From contig CM051456.1 of the NCBI GenBank assembly GCA_028274465.1, positions 49,095,011 to 49,159,010 on the forward strand: a stretch of DNA of 64,000 nt, written 5' to 3'. Below the pieces are notes generated by a model. That model ran no database searches. It was not told where the DNA came from and saw nothing but the letters and a program-made list of their open reading frames with translations. A program made the translations under genes and the position numbers. Each line of letters begins with the position of its first letter. The first letter of the stretch is position 1. Below are positions 1 through 12,332 of the stretch, piece after piece. This DNA comes from Plantago ovata. Taxonomy: Eukaryota > Streptophyta > Magnoliopsida > Lamiales > Plantaginaceae.

Positions 1-571
1 AAGGAAGCAAGGGAACTTCTTATTTGATTGTGTATATAACTTTAGTACTTGTAGTTAGTTCTCTCCTATGTTTGCGGAAAGGGATATCATAACGGAACAC
101 TCTATATAGCAATCTAACTAATCTAGTGATCTAGTTGTTGTTCTATATAAAGGGAAGACATACAACTCATTCTTTACATGGGATTGTATCTTTCATCTAC
201 CTAATGCAATAGAAAGTGAATGAATGAATCAATAGACAACTAATCTAGTTTGAAGGGTAATGGAAAGGTTAGTTTCAGCTATAGTACTTGTAGTTAGTTC
301 TCTCCTATGTTTGAGGAAAGGGATATCATAATGGAACAGTCTAAATAGCAATCTAACTAATCTAGTGATCTTGTAGTTGATCTAGTAGTTGTTTTATACA
401 TACAGCTCATTCTTCACATGGCATTGTATCTTTCATCTACATAAAGCAATAGAAAGTGGATGAATGAATCATCTAGTTAGTAAACACAATAGATAGGTTA
501 GTTTCAATGGTCTCTTGAACTTGATCATTAAGGAAGCAAGGGAACTTCTTATTTGATTGTGTATATAACTG

Positions 572-811
572 TAGTACTTGTAGTTAGTTCTCTCCTATGT
601 TTGCGGAAAGGGATATCATAACGGAACTCTCTATATAGCAATCTAACAAATCTAGTGATCTAGTTGTTGTTTTATATAAAGGGAAGACATACAACTCATT
701 CTTTACATGGGATTATATCTTTCATCTACCTAAAGTAATAGAAAGTGAATGAATGAATCAATAGACAACTAATCTAGTTTGTAAGGGGAATGGAAAGGTT
801 AGTTTCAGCTA
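572..811 (+). repeat. Exemplar A monomer (240 bp)
   Basis: Measured from one tagtacttg anchor to the next. Type A is recognised by CGG in two places where C and B have AGG and TGG (tttgCGGaaag and ataaCGGaac), by tatatagc after the second, by tatataaagggaag in place of the tatacat of C and B, and by a 3' end reading caatagacaactaatctag. It always follows the leader that ends B, so it opens each higher-order unit. Confidence 0.93.
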
Positions 812-1038
812 TAGTACTTGTAGTCAGTCCTCTCCTATGTTTGAGGAAAGGGATATCATAATGGAACACTCTAATAGCAATCTAATTAATGTAGTGATCT
901 AGTAGTTGTTCTATACATACAACTCATTCTTTACATGGGATTGAATCTTTCATCTACCTAAAGCAATAGAAAGTGAATGAATGAATCAATAGACAACTAA
1001 TGTAGTTCGAAGGGTAATGGAAAGGTTAGTTTTAGCTA
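812..1038 (+). repeat. Exemplar C monomer (C1 flavour, 227 bp)
   Basis: The middle monomer of A-C-B units. The C1 flavour has gtcagtcctctcc, ctctaatagc, ctaattaatgtag and actaatgtagtttgaagg. A second flavour, C2 (about 229 bp), has gaggaaatggatatc, aaatagc and tatatatacaac; it is seen at about 19.3 kb and becomes common from 22 kb on. C is the optional element: its presence or absence accounts for the 757/759 versus 529 bp unit lengths. Confidence 0.92.
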
Positions 1039-1328
1039 TAGTACTTGTAGTTAGTTCTCTCCTATGTTTGAGGAAAGGGATATCATAATGGAACAGTCTA
1101 AATAGCAATCTAACTAATCTAGTGATCTTGTAGTTGATCTAGTAGTTGTTTTATACATACAGCTCATTCTTCACATGGCATTGTATCTTTCATCTACATA
1201 AAGCAATAGAAAGTGGATGAATGAATCATCTAGTTAGTAAGCACAATAGATAGGTTAGTTTCAATGGTCTCTTGAACTTGATCATTAAGGAAGCAAGGGA
1301 ACTTCTTATTTGATTGTGTATATAACTG
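1039..1328 (+). repeat. Exemplar B monomer plus unit leader (290 bp)
   Basis: B closes each higher-order unit. It carries an internal 12-bp direct duplication (gatctagtagtt, often twice), cattcttcacatg, ctacataaagc and gtggatgaatgaatcatc. After ggttagtttca it runs into about 65 bp not found at that place in A or C, from atgg.ctctt through aaggaagcaaggg to tatataact. This leader occurs once per unit and makes B the longest monomer. Confidence 0.92.
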
Positions 1329-4300
1329 TAGTACTTGTAGTTAGTTCTCTCCTATGTTTGCGGAAAGGGATATCATAACGGAACTCTCTATATAGCAATC
1401 TAACAAATCTAGTGATCTAGTTGTTGTTTTATATAAAGGGAAGACATACAACTCATTCTTTACATGGGATTATATCTTTCATCTACCTAAAGTAATAGAA
1501 AGTGAATGAATGAATCAATAGACAACTAATCTAGTTTGTAAGGGTAATGGAAAGGTTAGTTTCAGCTATAGTACTTGTAGTCAGTCCTCTCCTATGTTTG
1601 AGGAAAGGGATATCATAATGGAACACTCTAATAGAAATCTAATTAATGTAGTGATCTAGTAGTTGTTCTATACATACAACTCATTCTTTACATGGGATTG
1701 TATCTTTCATCTACCTAAAGCAATAGAAAGTGAATGAATGAATCAATAGACAACTAATGTAGTTTGAAGGGTAATGGAAAGGTTAGTTTTAGCTATAGTA
1801 CTTGTAGTTAGTTCTCTCCTATGTTTGAGGAAAGGGATATCATAATGGAACAGTCTAAATAGCAATCTAACTAATCTAGTGATCTAGTAGTTGATCTAGT
1901 AGTTGTTTTATACATACAGCTCATTCTTCACATGGCATTGTATCTTTCATCTACATAAAGCAATAGAAAGTGGATGAATGAATCATCTAGTCAGTAAGCA
2001 CAATAGATAGGTTAGTTTCAATGGACTCTTTAACTTGCTCATTAAGGAAGCAAGGGAACTTCTTATTTGATTGTGTATATAACTGTAGTACTTGTAGTTA
2101 GTTCTCTCCTATGTTTGCGGAAAGGGATATCATAACGGAACACTCTATATAGCAATCTAACAAATCTAGTGATCTAGTTGTTGTTCTATATAAAGGGAAG
2201 ACATACAACTCATTCTTTACATGGAATTGTCTCTTTCATCTACCTAATGCAATAGAAAGTGAATGAATGAATCAATAGACAACTAATCTAGTTTGTAAGG
2301 GTAATGGAAAGGTTAGTTTCAGCTATAGTACTTGTAGTCAGTCCTCTCCTATGTTTGAGGAAAGGGATATCATAATGGAACACTCTAATAGCAATCTAAT
2401 TAATGTAGTGATCTAGTAGTTGTTCTATACATACAACTCATTCTTTACATGGGATTGTATCTTTCATCTACCAAAAGCAATAGAAAGTGAATGAATGAAT
2501 CAATAGACAACTAATGTAGTTTGAAGGGTAATGGAAAGGTTAGTTTTAGCTATAGTACTTGTAGTTAGTTCTCTCCTATGTTTGAGGAAAGGGATATCAT
2601 AATGGAACAGTCTAAATAGCAATCTAACTAATCTAGTGATCTAGTAGTTGATCTAGTAGTTGTTTTATACATACAGCTCATTCTTCACATGGCATTGTAT
2701 CTTTCATCTACATAAAGCAATAGAAAGTGGATGAATGAATCATCTAGTCAGTAAGCACAATAGATAGGTTAGTTTCAATGGACTCTTTAACTTGCTCATT
2801 AAGGAAGCAAGGGAACTTCTTATTTGATTGTGTATATAACTCTAGTACTTGTAGTTAGTTCTCTCCTATGTTTGCGGAAGGGATATCATAACGGAACACT
2901 CTATATAGCAATCTAACTAATCTAGTGATCTAGTTGTTGTTCTATATAAAGGGAAGACATACAACTCATTCTTTACATGGGATTGTATCTTTCATCTACC
3001 TAATGCAATAGAATGTGAATGAATGAATCAATGGACAACTAATCTAGTTTGTAAGGGTAATGGAAAGGTTAGTTTCAGCTATAGTACTTGTAGTTAGTTC
3101 TCTCCTATGTTTGAGGAAAGGGATATCATAATGGAACAGTCTAAATAGCAATCTAACTAATCTAGTGATCTTGTAGTTGATCTAGTAGTTGTTTTATACA
3201 TACAGCTCATTCTTCACATGGCATTGTATCTTTCATCTACATAAAGCAATAGAAAGTGGATGAATGAATCATCTAGTTAGTAAACACAATAGATAGGTTA
3301 GTTTCAATGGTCTCTTGAACTTGATCATTAAGGAAGCAAGGGAACTTCTTATTTGATTGTGTATATAACTGTAGTACTTGTAGTTAGTTCTCTCCTATGT
3401 TTGCGGAAAGGGATATCATAACGGAACTCTCTATATAGCAATCTAACAAATCTAGTGATCTAGTTGTTGTTTTATATAAAGGGAAGACATACAACTCATT
3501 CTTTACATGGGATTATATCTTTCATCTACCTAAAGTAATAGAAAGTGAATGAATGAATCAATAGACAACTAATCTAGTTTGTAAGGGTAATGGAAAGGTT
3601 AGTTTCAGCTATAGTACTTGTAGTCAGTCCTCTCCTATGTTTGAGGAAAGGGATATCATAATGGAACACTCTAATAGAAATCTAATTAATGTAGTGATCT
3701 AGTAGTTGTTCTATACATACAACTCATTCTTTACATGGGATTGTATCTTTCATCTACCTAAAGCAATAGAAAGTGAATGAATGAATCAATAGACAACTAA
3801 TGTAGTTTGAAGGGTAATGGAAAGGTTAGTTTTAGCTATAGTACTTGTAGTTAGTTCTCTCCTATGTTTGAGGAAAGGGATATCATAATGGAACAGTCTA
3901 AATAGCAATCTAACTAATCTAGTGATCTAGTAGTTGATCTAGTAGTTGTTTTATACATACAGCTCATTCTTCACATGGCATTGTATCTTTCATCTACATA
4001 AAGCAATAGAAAGTGGATGAATGAATCATCTAGTCAGTAAGCACAATAGATAGGTTAGTTTCAATGGACTCTTTAACTTGCTCATTAAGGAAGCAAGGGA
4101 ACTTCTTATTTGATTGTGTATATAACTTTAGTACTTGTAGTTAGTTCTCTCCTATGTTTGCGGAAAGGGATATCATAACGGAACACTCTATATAGCAATC
4201 TAACTAATCTAGTGATCTAGTTGTTGTTCTATATAAAGGGAAGACATACAACTCATTCTTTACATGGGATTGTATCTTTCATCTACCTAATGCAATAGAA

Positions 4301-5372
4301 AGTGAATGAATGAATCAATAGACAACTAATCTAGTTTGAAGGGTAATGGAAAGGTTAGTTTCAGCTATAGTACTTGTAGTTAGTTCTCTCCTATGTTTGA
4401 GGAAAGGGATATCATAATGGAACAGTCTAAATAGCAATCTAACTAATCTAGTGATCTTGTAGTTGATCTAGTAGTTGTTTTATACATACAGCTCATTCTT
4501 CACATGGCATTGTATCTTTCATCTACATAAAGCAATAGAAAGTGGATGAATGAATCATCTAGTTAGTAAACACAATAGATAGGTTAGTTTCAATGGTCTC
4601 TTGAACTTGATCATTAAGGAAGCAAGGGAACTTCTTATTTGATTGTGTATATAACTGTAGTACTTGTAGTTAGTTCTCTCCTATGTTTGCGGAAAGGGAT
4701 ATCATAACGGAACTCTCTATATAGCAATCTAACAAATCTAGTGATCTAGTTGTTGTTTTATATAAAGGGAAGACATACAACTCATTCTTTACATGGGATT
4801 ATATCTTTCATCTACCTAAAGTAATAGAAAGTGAATGAATGAATCAATAGACAACTAATCTAGTTTGTAAGGGGAATGGAAAGGTTAGTTTCAGCTATAG
4901 TACTTGTAGTCAGTCCTCTCCTATGTTTGAGGAAAGGGATATCATAATGGAACACTCTAATAGCAATCTAATTAATGTAGTGATCTAGTAGTTATTCTAT
5001 ACATACAACTCATTCTTTACATGGGATTGAATCTTTCATCTACCTAAAGCAATAGAAAGTGAATGAATGAATCAATAGACAACTAATGTAGTTTGAAGGG
5101 TAATGGAAAGGTTAGTTTTGGCTATAGTACTTGTAGTTAGTTCTCTCCTATGTTTGAGGAAAGGGATATCATAATGGAACAGTGTAAATAGCAATCTAAC
5201 TAATCTAGTGATCTAGTAGTTGATCTAGTAGTTGTTTTATACATACAACTCATTCTTCACATGGCATTGTATCTTTCATCTACATAAAGCAATAGAAAGT
5301 GGATGAATGAATCATCTAGTCAGTAAGCACAATAGATAGGTTAGTTTCAATGGACTCTTTAACTTGCTCATT

Positions 5373-8300
5373 AAGGAAGCAAGGGAACTTCTTATTTGAT
5401 TGTGTATATAACTCTAGTACTTGTAGTTAGTTCTCTCCTATGTTTGCGGAAGGGATATCATAACGGAACACTCTATATAGCAATCTAACTAATCTAGTGA
5501 TCTAGTTGTTGTTCTATATAAAGGGAAGACATACAACTCATTCTTTACATGGGATTGTATCTTTCATCTACCTAATGCAATAGAATGTGAATGAATGAAT
5601 CAATGGACAACTAATCTAGTTTGTAAGGGTAATGGAAAGGTTAGTTTCAGCTATAGTACTTGTAGTTAGTTCTCTCCTATGTTTGAGGAAAGGGATATCA
5701 TAATGGAACACTCTAAATAGCAATCTAACTAATCTAGTGATCTAGTAGTTGATCTAGTAGTTGTTTTATACATACAGCTCATTCTTCACATGACATTGTA
5801 TCTTTCATCTACATAAAGCAATAGAAAGTGGATGAATGAATCATCTAGTCAGTAAGCACAATAGATAGGTTAGTTACAATGGACTCATTAACTTGCTCAT
5901 TAAGGAAGCAAGGGAACTTCTTATTTGATTGTGTATATAACTCTAGTACTTGTAGTTAGTTCTCTCCTATGTTTGCGGAAAGGGATATCATAACGGAACA
6001 CTCTATATAGCAATCTAACAAATCTAGTGATCTAGTTGTTGTTCTATATAAAGGGAAGACATACAACTCATTCTTTACATGGAATTGTCTCTTTCATCTA
6101 CCTAATGCAATAGAAAGTGAATGAATGAATCAATAGACAACTAATCTAGTTTGTAAGGGTAATGGAAAGGTTAGTTTCAGCTATAGTACTTGTAGTCAGT
6201 CCTCTCCTATGTTTGAGGAAAGGGATATCATAATGGAACACTCTAATAGCAATCTAATTAATGTAGTGATCTAGTAGTTGTTCTATACATACAACTCATT
6301 CTTTACATGGGATTGTATCTTTCATCTACCTAAAGCAATAGAAAGTGAATGAATGAATCAATAGACAACTAATGTAGTTTGAAGGGTAATGGAAAGGTTA
6401 GTTTTAGCTATAGTACTTGTAGTTAGTTCTCTCCTATGTTTGAGGAAAGGGATATCATAATGGAACAGTCTAAATAGCAATCTAACTAATCTAGTGATCT
6501 AGTAGTTGATCTAGTAGTTGTTTTATACATACAGCTCATTCTTCACATGGCATTGTATCTTTCATCTACATAAAGCAATAGAAAGTGGATGAATGAATCA
6601 TCTAGTCAGTAAGCACAATAGATAGGTTAGTTTCAATGGACTCTTTAACTTGCTCATTAAGGAAGCAAGGGAACTTCTTATTTGATTGTGTATATAACTC
6701 TAGTACTTGTAGTTAGTTCTCTCCTATGTTTGCGGAAGGGATATCATAACGGAACACTCTATATAGCAATCTAACTAATCTAGTGATCTAGTTGTTGTTC
6801 TATATAAAGGGAAGACATACAACTCATTCTTTACATGGGATTGTATCTTTCATCTACCTAATGCAATAGAATGTGAATGAATGAATCAATGGACAACTAA
6901 TCTAGTTTGTAAGGGTAATGGAAAGGTTAGTTTCAGCTATAGTACTTGTAGTTAGTTCTCTCCTATGTTTGAGGAAAGGGATATCATAATGGAACACTCT
7001 AAATAGCAATCTAACTAATCTAGTGATCTAGTAGTTGATCTAGTAGTTGTTTTATACATACAGCTCATTCTTCACATGACATTGTATCTTTCATCTACAT
7101 AAAGCAATAGAAAGTGGATGAATGAATCATCTAGTCAGTAAGCACAATAGATAGGTTAGTTACAATGGACTCATTAACTTGCTCATTAAGGAAGCAAGGG
7201 AACTTCTTATTTGATTGTGTATATAACTCTAGTACTTGTAGTTAGTTCTCTCCTATGTTTGCGGAAAGGGATATCATAACGGAACACTCTATATAGCAAT
7301 CTAACAAATCTAGTGATCTAGTTGTTGTTCTATATAAAGGGAAGACATACAACTCATTCTTTACATGGAATTGTCTCTTTCATCTACCTAATGCAATAGA
7401 AAGTGAATGAATGAATCAATAGACAACTAATCTAGTTTGTAAGGGTAATGGAAAGGTTAGTTTCAGCTATAGTACTTGTAGTCAGTCCTCTCCTATGTTT
7501 GAGGAAAGGGATATCATAATGGAACACTCTAATAGCAATCTAATTAATGTAGTGATCTAGTAGTTGTTCTATACATACAACTCATTCTTTACATGGGATT
7601 GTATCTTTCATCTACCTAAAGCAATAGAAAGTGAATGAATGAATCAATAGACAACTAATGTAGTTTGAAGGGTAATGGAAAGGTTAGTTTTAGCTATAGT
7701 ACTTGTAGTTAGTTCTCTCCTATGTTTGAGGAAAGGGATATCATAATGGAACAGTCTAAATAGCAATCTAACTAATCTAGTGATCTAGTAGTTGATCTAG
7801 TAGTTGTTTTATACATACAGCTCATTCTTCACATGGCATTGTATCTTTCATCTACATAAAGCAATAGAAAGTGGATGAATGAATCATCTAGTCAGTAAGC
7901 ACAATAGATAGGTTAGTTTCAATGGACTCTTTAACTTGCTCATTAAGGAAGCAAGGGAACTTCTTATTTGATTGTGTATATAACTCTAGTACTTGTAGTT
8001 AGTTCTCTCCTATGTTTGCGGAAGGGATATCATAACGGAACACTCTATATAGCAATCTAACTAATCTAGTGATCTAGTTGTTGTTCTATATAAAGGGAAG
8101 ACATACAACTCATTCTTTACATGGGATTGTATCTTTCATCTACCTAATGCAATAGAATGTGAATGAATGAATCAATGGACAACTAATCTAGTTTGTAAGG
8201 GTAATGGAAAGGTTAGTTTCAGCTATAGTACTTGTAGTTAGTTCTCTCCTATGTTTGAGGAAAGGGATATCATAATGGAACACTCTAAATAGCAATCTAA

Positions 8301-11300
8301 CTAATCTAGTGATCTAGTAGTTGATCTAGTAGTTGTTTTATACATACAGCTCATTCTTCACATGACATTGTATCTTTCATCTACATAAAGCAATAGAAAG
8401 TGGATGAATGAATCATCTAGTCAGTAAGCACAATAGATAGGTTAGTTACAATGGACTCATTAACTTGCTCATTAAGGAAGCAAGGGAACTTCTTATTTGA
8501 TTGTGTATATAACTCTAGTACTTGTAGTTAGTTCTCTCCTATGTTTGCGGAAAGGGATATCATAACGGAACACTCTATATAGCAATCTAACAAATCTAGT
8601 GATCTAGTTGTTGTTCTATATAAAGGGAAGACATACAACTCATTCTTTACATGGAATTGTCTCTTTCATCTACCTAATGCAATAGAAAGTGAATGAATGA
8701 ATCAATAGACAACTAATCTAGTTTGTAAGGGTAATGGAAAGGTTAGTTTCAGCTATAGTACTTGTAGTCAGTCCTCTCCTATGTTTGAGGAAAGGGATAT
8801 CATAATGGAACACTCTAATAGCAATCTAATTAATGTAGTGATCTAGTAGTTGTTCTATACATACAACTCATTCTTTACATGGGATTGTATCTTTCATCTA
8901 CCTAAAGCAATAGAAAGTGAATGAATGAATCAATAGACAACTAATGTAGTTTGAAGGGTAATGGAAAGGTTAGTTTTAGCTATAGTACTTGTAGTTAGTT
9001 CTCTCCTATGTTTGAGGAAAGGGATATCATAATGGAACAGTCTAAATAGCAATCTAACTAATCTAGTGATCTAGTAGTTGATCTAGTAGTTGTTTTATAC
9101 ATACAGCTCATTCTTCACATGGCATTGTATCTTTCATCTACATAAAGCAATAGAAAGTGGATGAATGAATCATCTAGTCAGTAAGCACAATAGATAGGTT
9201 AGTTTCAATGGACTCTTTAACTTGCTCATTAAGGAAGCAAGGGAACTTCTTATTTGATTGTGTATATAACTCTAGTACTTGTAGTTAGTTCTCTCCTATG
9301 TTTGCGGAAGGGATATCATAACGGAACACTCTATATAGCAATCTAACTAATCTAGTGATCTAGTTGTTGTTCTATATAAAGGGAAGACATACAACTCATT
9401 CTTTACATGGGATTGTATCTTTCATCTACCTAATGCAATAGAATGTGAATGAATGAATCAATGGACAACTAATCTAGTTTGTAAGGGTAATGGAAAGGTT
9501 AGTTTCAGCTATAGTACTTGTAGTTAGTTCTCTCCTATGTTTGAGGAAAGGGATATCATAATGGAACACTCTAAATAGCAATCTAACTAATCTAGTGATC
9601 TAGTAGTTGATCTAGTAGTTGTTTTATACATACAGCTCATTCTTCACATGACATTGTATCTTTCATCTACATAAAGCAATAGAAAGTGGATGAATGAATC
9701 ATCTAGTCAGTAAGCACAATAGATAGGTTAGTTACAATGGACTCATTAACTTGCTCATTAAGGAAGCAAGGGAACTTCTTATTTGATTGTGTATATAACT
9801 CTAGTACTTGTAGTTAGTTCTCTCCTATGTTTGCGGAAAGGGATATCATAACGGAACACTCTATATAGCAATCTAACAAATCTAGTGATCTAGTTGTTGT
9901 TCTATATAAAGGGAAGACATACAACTCATTCTTTACATGGAATTGTCTCTTTCATCTACCTAATGCAATAGAAAGTGAATGAATGAATCAATAGACAACT
10001 AATCTAGTTTGTAAGGGTAATGGAAAGGTTAGTTTCAGCTATAGTACTTGTAGTCAGTCCTCTCCTATGTTTGAGGAAAGGGATATCATAATGGAACACT
10101 CTAATAGCAATCTAATTAATGTAGTGATCTAGTAGTTGTTCTATACATACAACTCATTCTTTACATGGGATTGTATCTTTCATCTACCTAAAGCAATAGA
10201 AAGTGAATGAATGAATCAATAGACAACTAATGTAGTTTGAAGGGTAATGGAAAGGTTAGTTTTAGCTATAGTACTTGTAGTTAGTTCTCTCCTATGTTTG
10301 AGGAAAGGGATATCATAATGGAACAGTCTAAATAGCAATCTAACTAATCTAGTGATCTAGTAGTTGATCTAGTAGTTGTTTTATACATACAGCTCATTCT
10401 TCACATGGCATTGTATCTTTCATCTACATAAAGCAATAGAAAGTGGATGAATGAATCATCTAGTCAGTAAGCACAATAGATAGGTTAGTTTCAATGGACT
10501 CTTTAACTTGCTCATTAAGGAAGCAAGGGAACTTCTTATTTGATTGTGTATATAACTCTAGTACTTGTAGTTAGTTCTCTCCTATGTTTGCGGAAGGGAT
10601 ATCATAACGGAACACTCTATATAGCAATCTAACTAATCTAGTGATCTAGTTGTTGTTCTATATAAAGGGAAGACATACAACTCATTCTTTACATGGGATT
10701 GTATCTTTCATCTACCTAATGCAATAGAATGTGAATGAATGAATCAATGGACAACTAATCTAGTTTGTAAGGGTAATGGAAAGGTTAGTTTCAGCTATAG
10801 TACTTGTAGTTAGTTCTCTCCTATGTTTGAGGAAAGGGATATCATAATGGAACACTCTAAATAGCAATCTAACTAATCTAGTGATCTAGTAGTTGATCTA
10901 GTAGTTGTTTTATACATACAGCTCATTCTTCACATGACATTGTATCTTTCATCTACATAAAGCAATAGAAAGTGGATGAATGAATCATCTAGTCAGTAAG
11001 CACAATAGATAGGTTAGTTACAATGGACTCATTAACTTGCTCATTAAGGAAGCAAGGGAACTTCTTATTTGATTGTGTATATAACTCTAGTACTTGTAGT
11101 TAGTTCTCTCCTATGTTTGCGGAAAGGGATATCATAACGGAACACTCTATATAGCAATCTAACAAATCTAGTGATCTAGTTGTTGTTCTATATAAAGGGA
11201 AGACATACAACTCATTCTTTACATGGAATTGTCTCTTTCATCTACCTAATGCAATAGAAAGTGAATGAATGAATCAATAGACAACTAATCTAGTTTGTAA

Positions 11301-12332
11301 GGGTAATGGAAAGGTTAGTTTCAGCTATAGTACTTGTAGTCAGTCCTCTCCTATGTTTGAGGAAAGGGATATCATAATGGAACACTCTAATAGCAATCTA
11401 ATTAATGTAGTGATCTAGTAGTTGTTCTATACATACAACTCATTCTTTACATGGGATTGTATCTTTCATCTACCTAAAGCAATAGAAAGTGAATGAATGA
11501 ATCAATAGACAACTAATGTAGTTTGAAGGGTAATGGAAAGGTTAGTTTTAGCTATAGTACTTGTAGTTAGTTCTCTCCTATGTTTGAGGAAAGGGATATC
11601 ATAATGGAACAGTCTAAATAGCAATCTAACTAATCTAGTGATCTAGTAGTTGATCTAGTAGTTGTTTTATACATACAGCTCATTCTTCACATGGCATTGT
11701 ATCTTTCATCTACATAAAGCAATAGAAAGTGGATGAATGAATCATCTAGTCAGTAAGCACAATAGATAGGTTAGTTTCAATGGACTCTTTAACTTGCTCA
11801 TTAAGGAAGCAAGGGAACTTCTTATTTGATTGTGTATATAACTCTAGTACTTGTAGTTAGTTCTCTCCTATGTTTGCGGAAGGGATATCATAACGGAACA
11901 CTCTATATAGCAATCTAACTAATCTAGTGATCTAGTTGTTGTTCTATATAAAGGGAAGACATACAACTCATTCTTTACATGGGATTGTATCTTTCATCTA
12001 CCTAATGCAATAGAATGTGAATGAATGAATCAATGGACAACTAATCTAGTTTGTAAGGGTAATGGAAAGGTTAGTTTCAGCTATAGTACTTGTAGTTAGT
12101 TCTCTCCTATGTTTGAGGAAAGGGATATCATAATGGAACACTCTAAATAGCAATCTAACTAATCTAGTGATCTAGTAGTTGATCTAGTAGTTGTTTTATA
12201 CATACAGCTCATTCTTCACATGACATTGTATCTTTCATCTACATAAAGCAATAGAAAGTGGATGAATGAATCATCTAGTCAGTAAGCACAATAGATAGGT
12301 TAGTTTACAGTGGTCTCTTGAACTTGATCATT
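5373..12332 (+). repeat. Higher-order domain 2: near-identical 1286-bp repeat
   Basis: A strict alternation of A-B (529 bp) and A-C-B (757 bp) gives a 1286-bp repeat with copies starting at 5373, 6659, 7945, 9231, 10517 and 11803. All copies read through share private variants: gaatgtgaatg and caatggacaac in the A-B half, and ggaattgtctctttc in the A-C-B half. gttacaatggactcatt closes the A-B half in every copy except the last. Copies 6659, 7945, 9231 and 10517 look the same by eye. The last copy ends in a hybrid sequence at about 12300. Confidence 0.92.

Larger units (their letters stand above)
1..5372 (+). repeat. Higher-order domain 1 (4086-bp period)
   Basis: Unit lengths are 529, 757, 757, 757, 529, 757, 529 and 757 bp. 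Positions 1-1286 match 4087-5372 including private variants: ataactttag in the A leader, ggggaatgg, and gggattgaatc in C. The spacing of that pair is 4086 bp. Units beginning at 1287 and 3330 also share the private variant ctaatagaaatc. Confidence 0.85.

Noticed and set aside
660..690. TATA-box-like tatataaaggg in each A monomer as a promoter
   Set aside because: The word is simply part of the monomer. Nothing downstream supports a transcript, so it is not listed as regulatory.
740..760. gaatgaatgaat as a microsatellite
   Set aside because: It is only about three GAAT copies with a nearly constant number in every monomer. It is part of the satellite, not an expanding locus.
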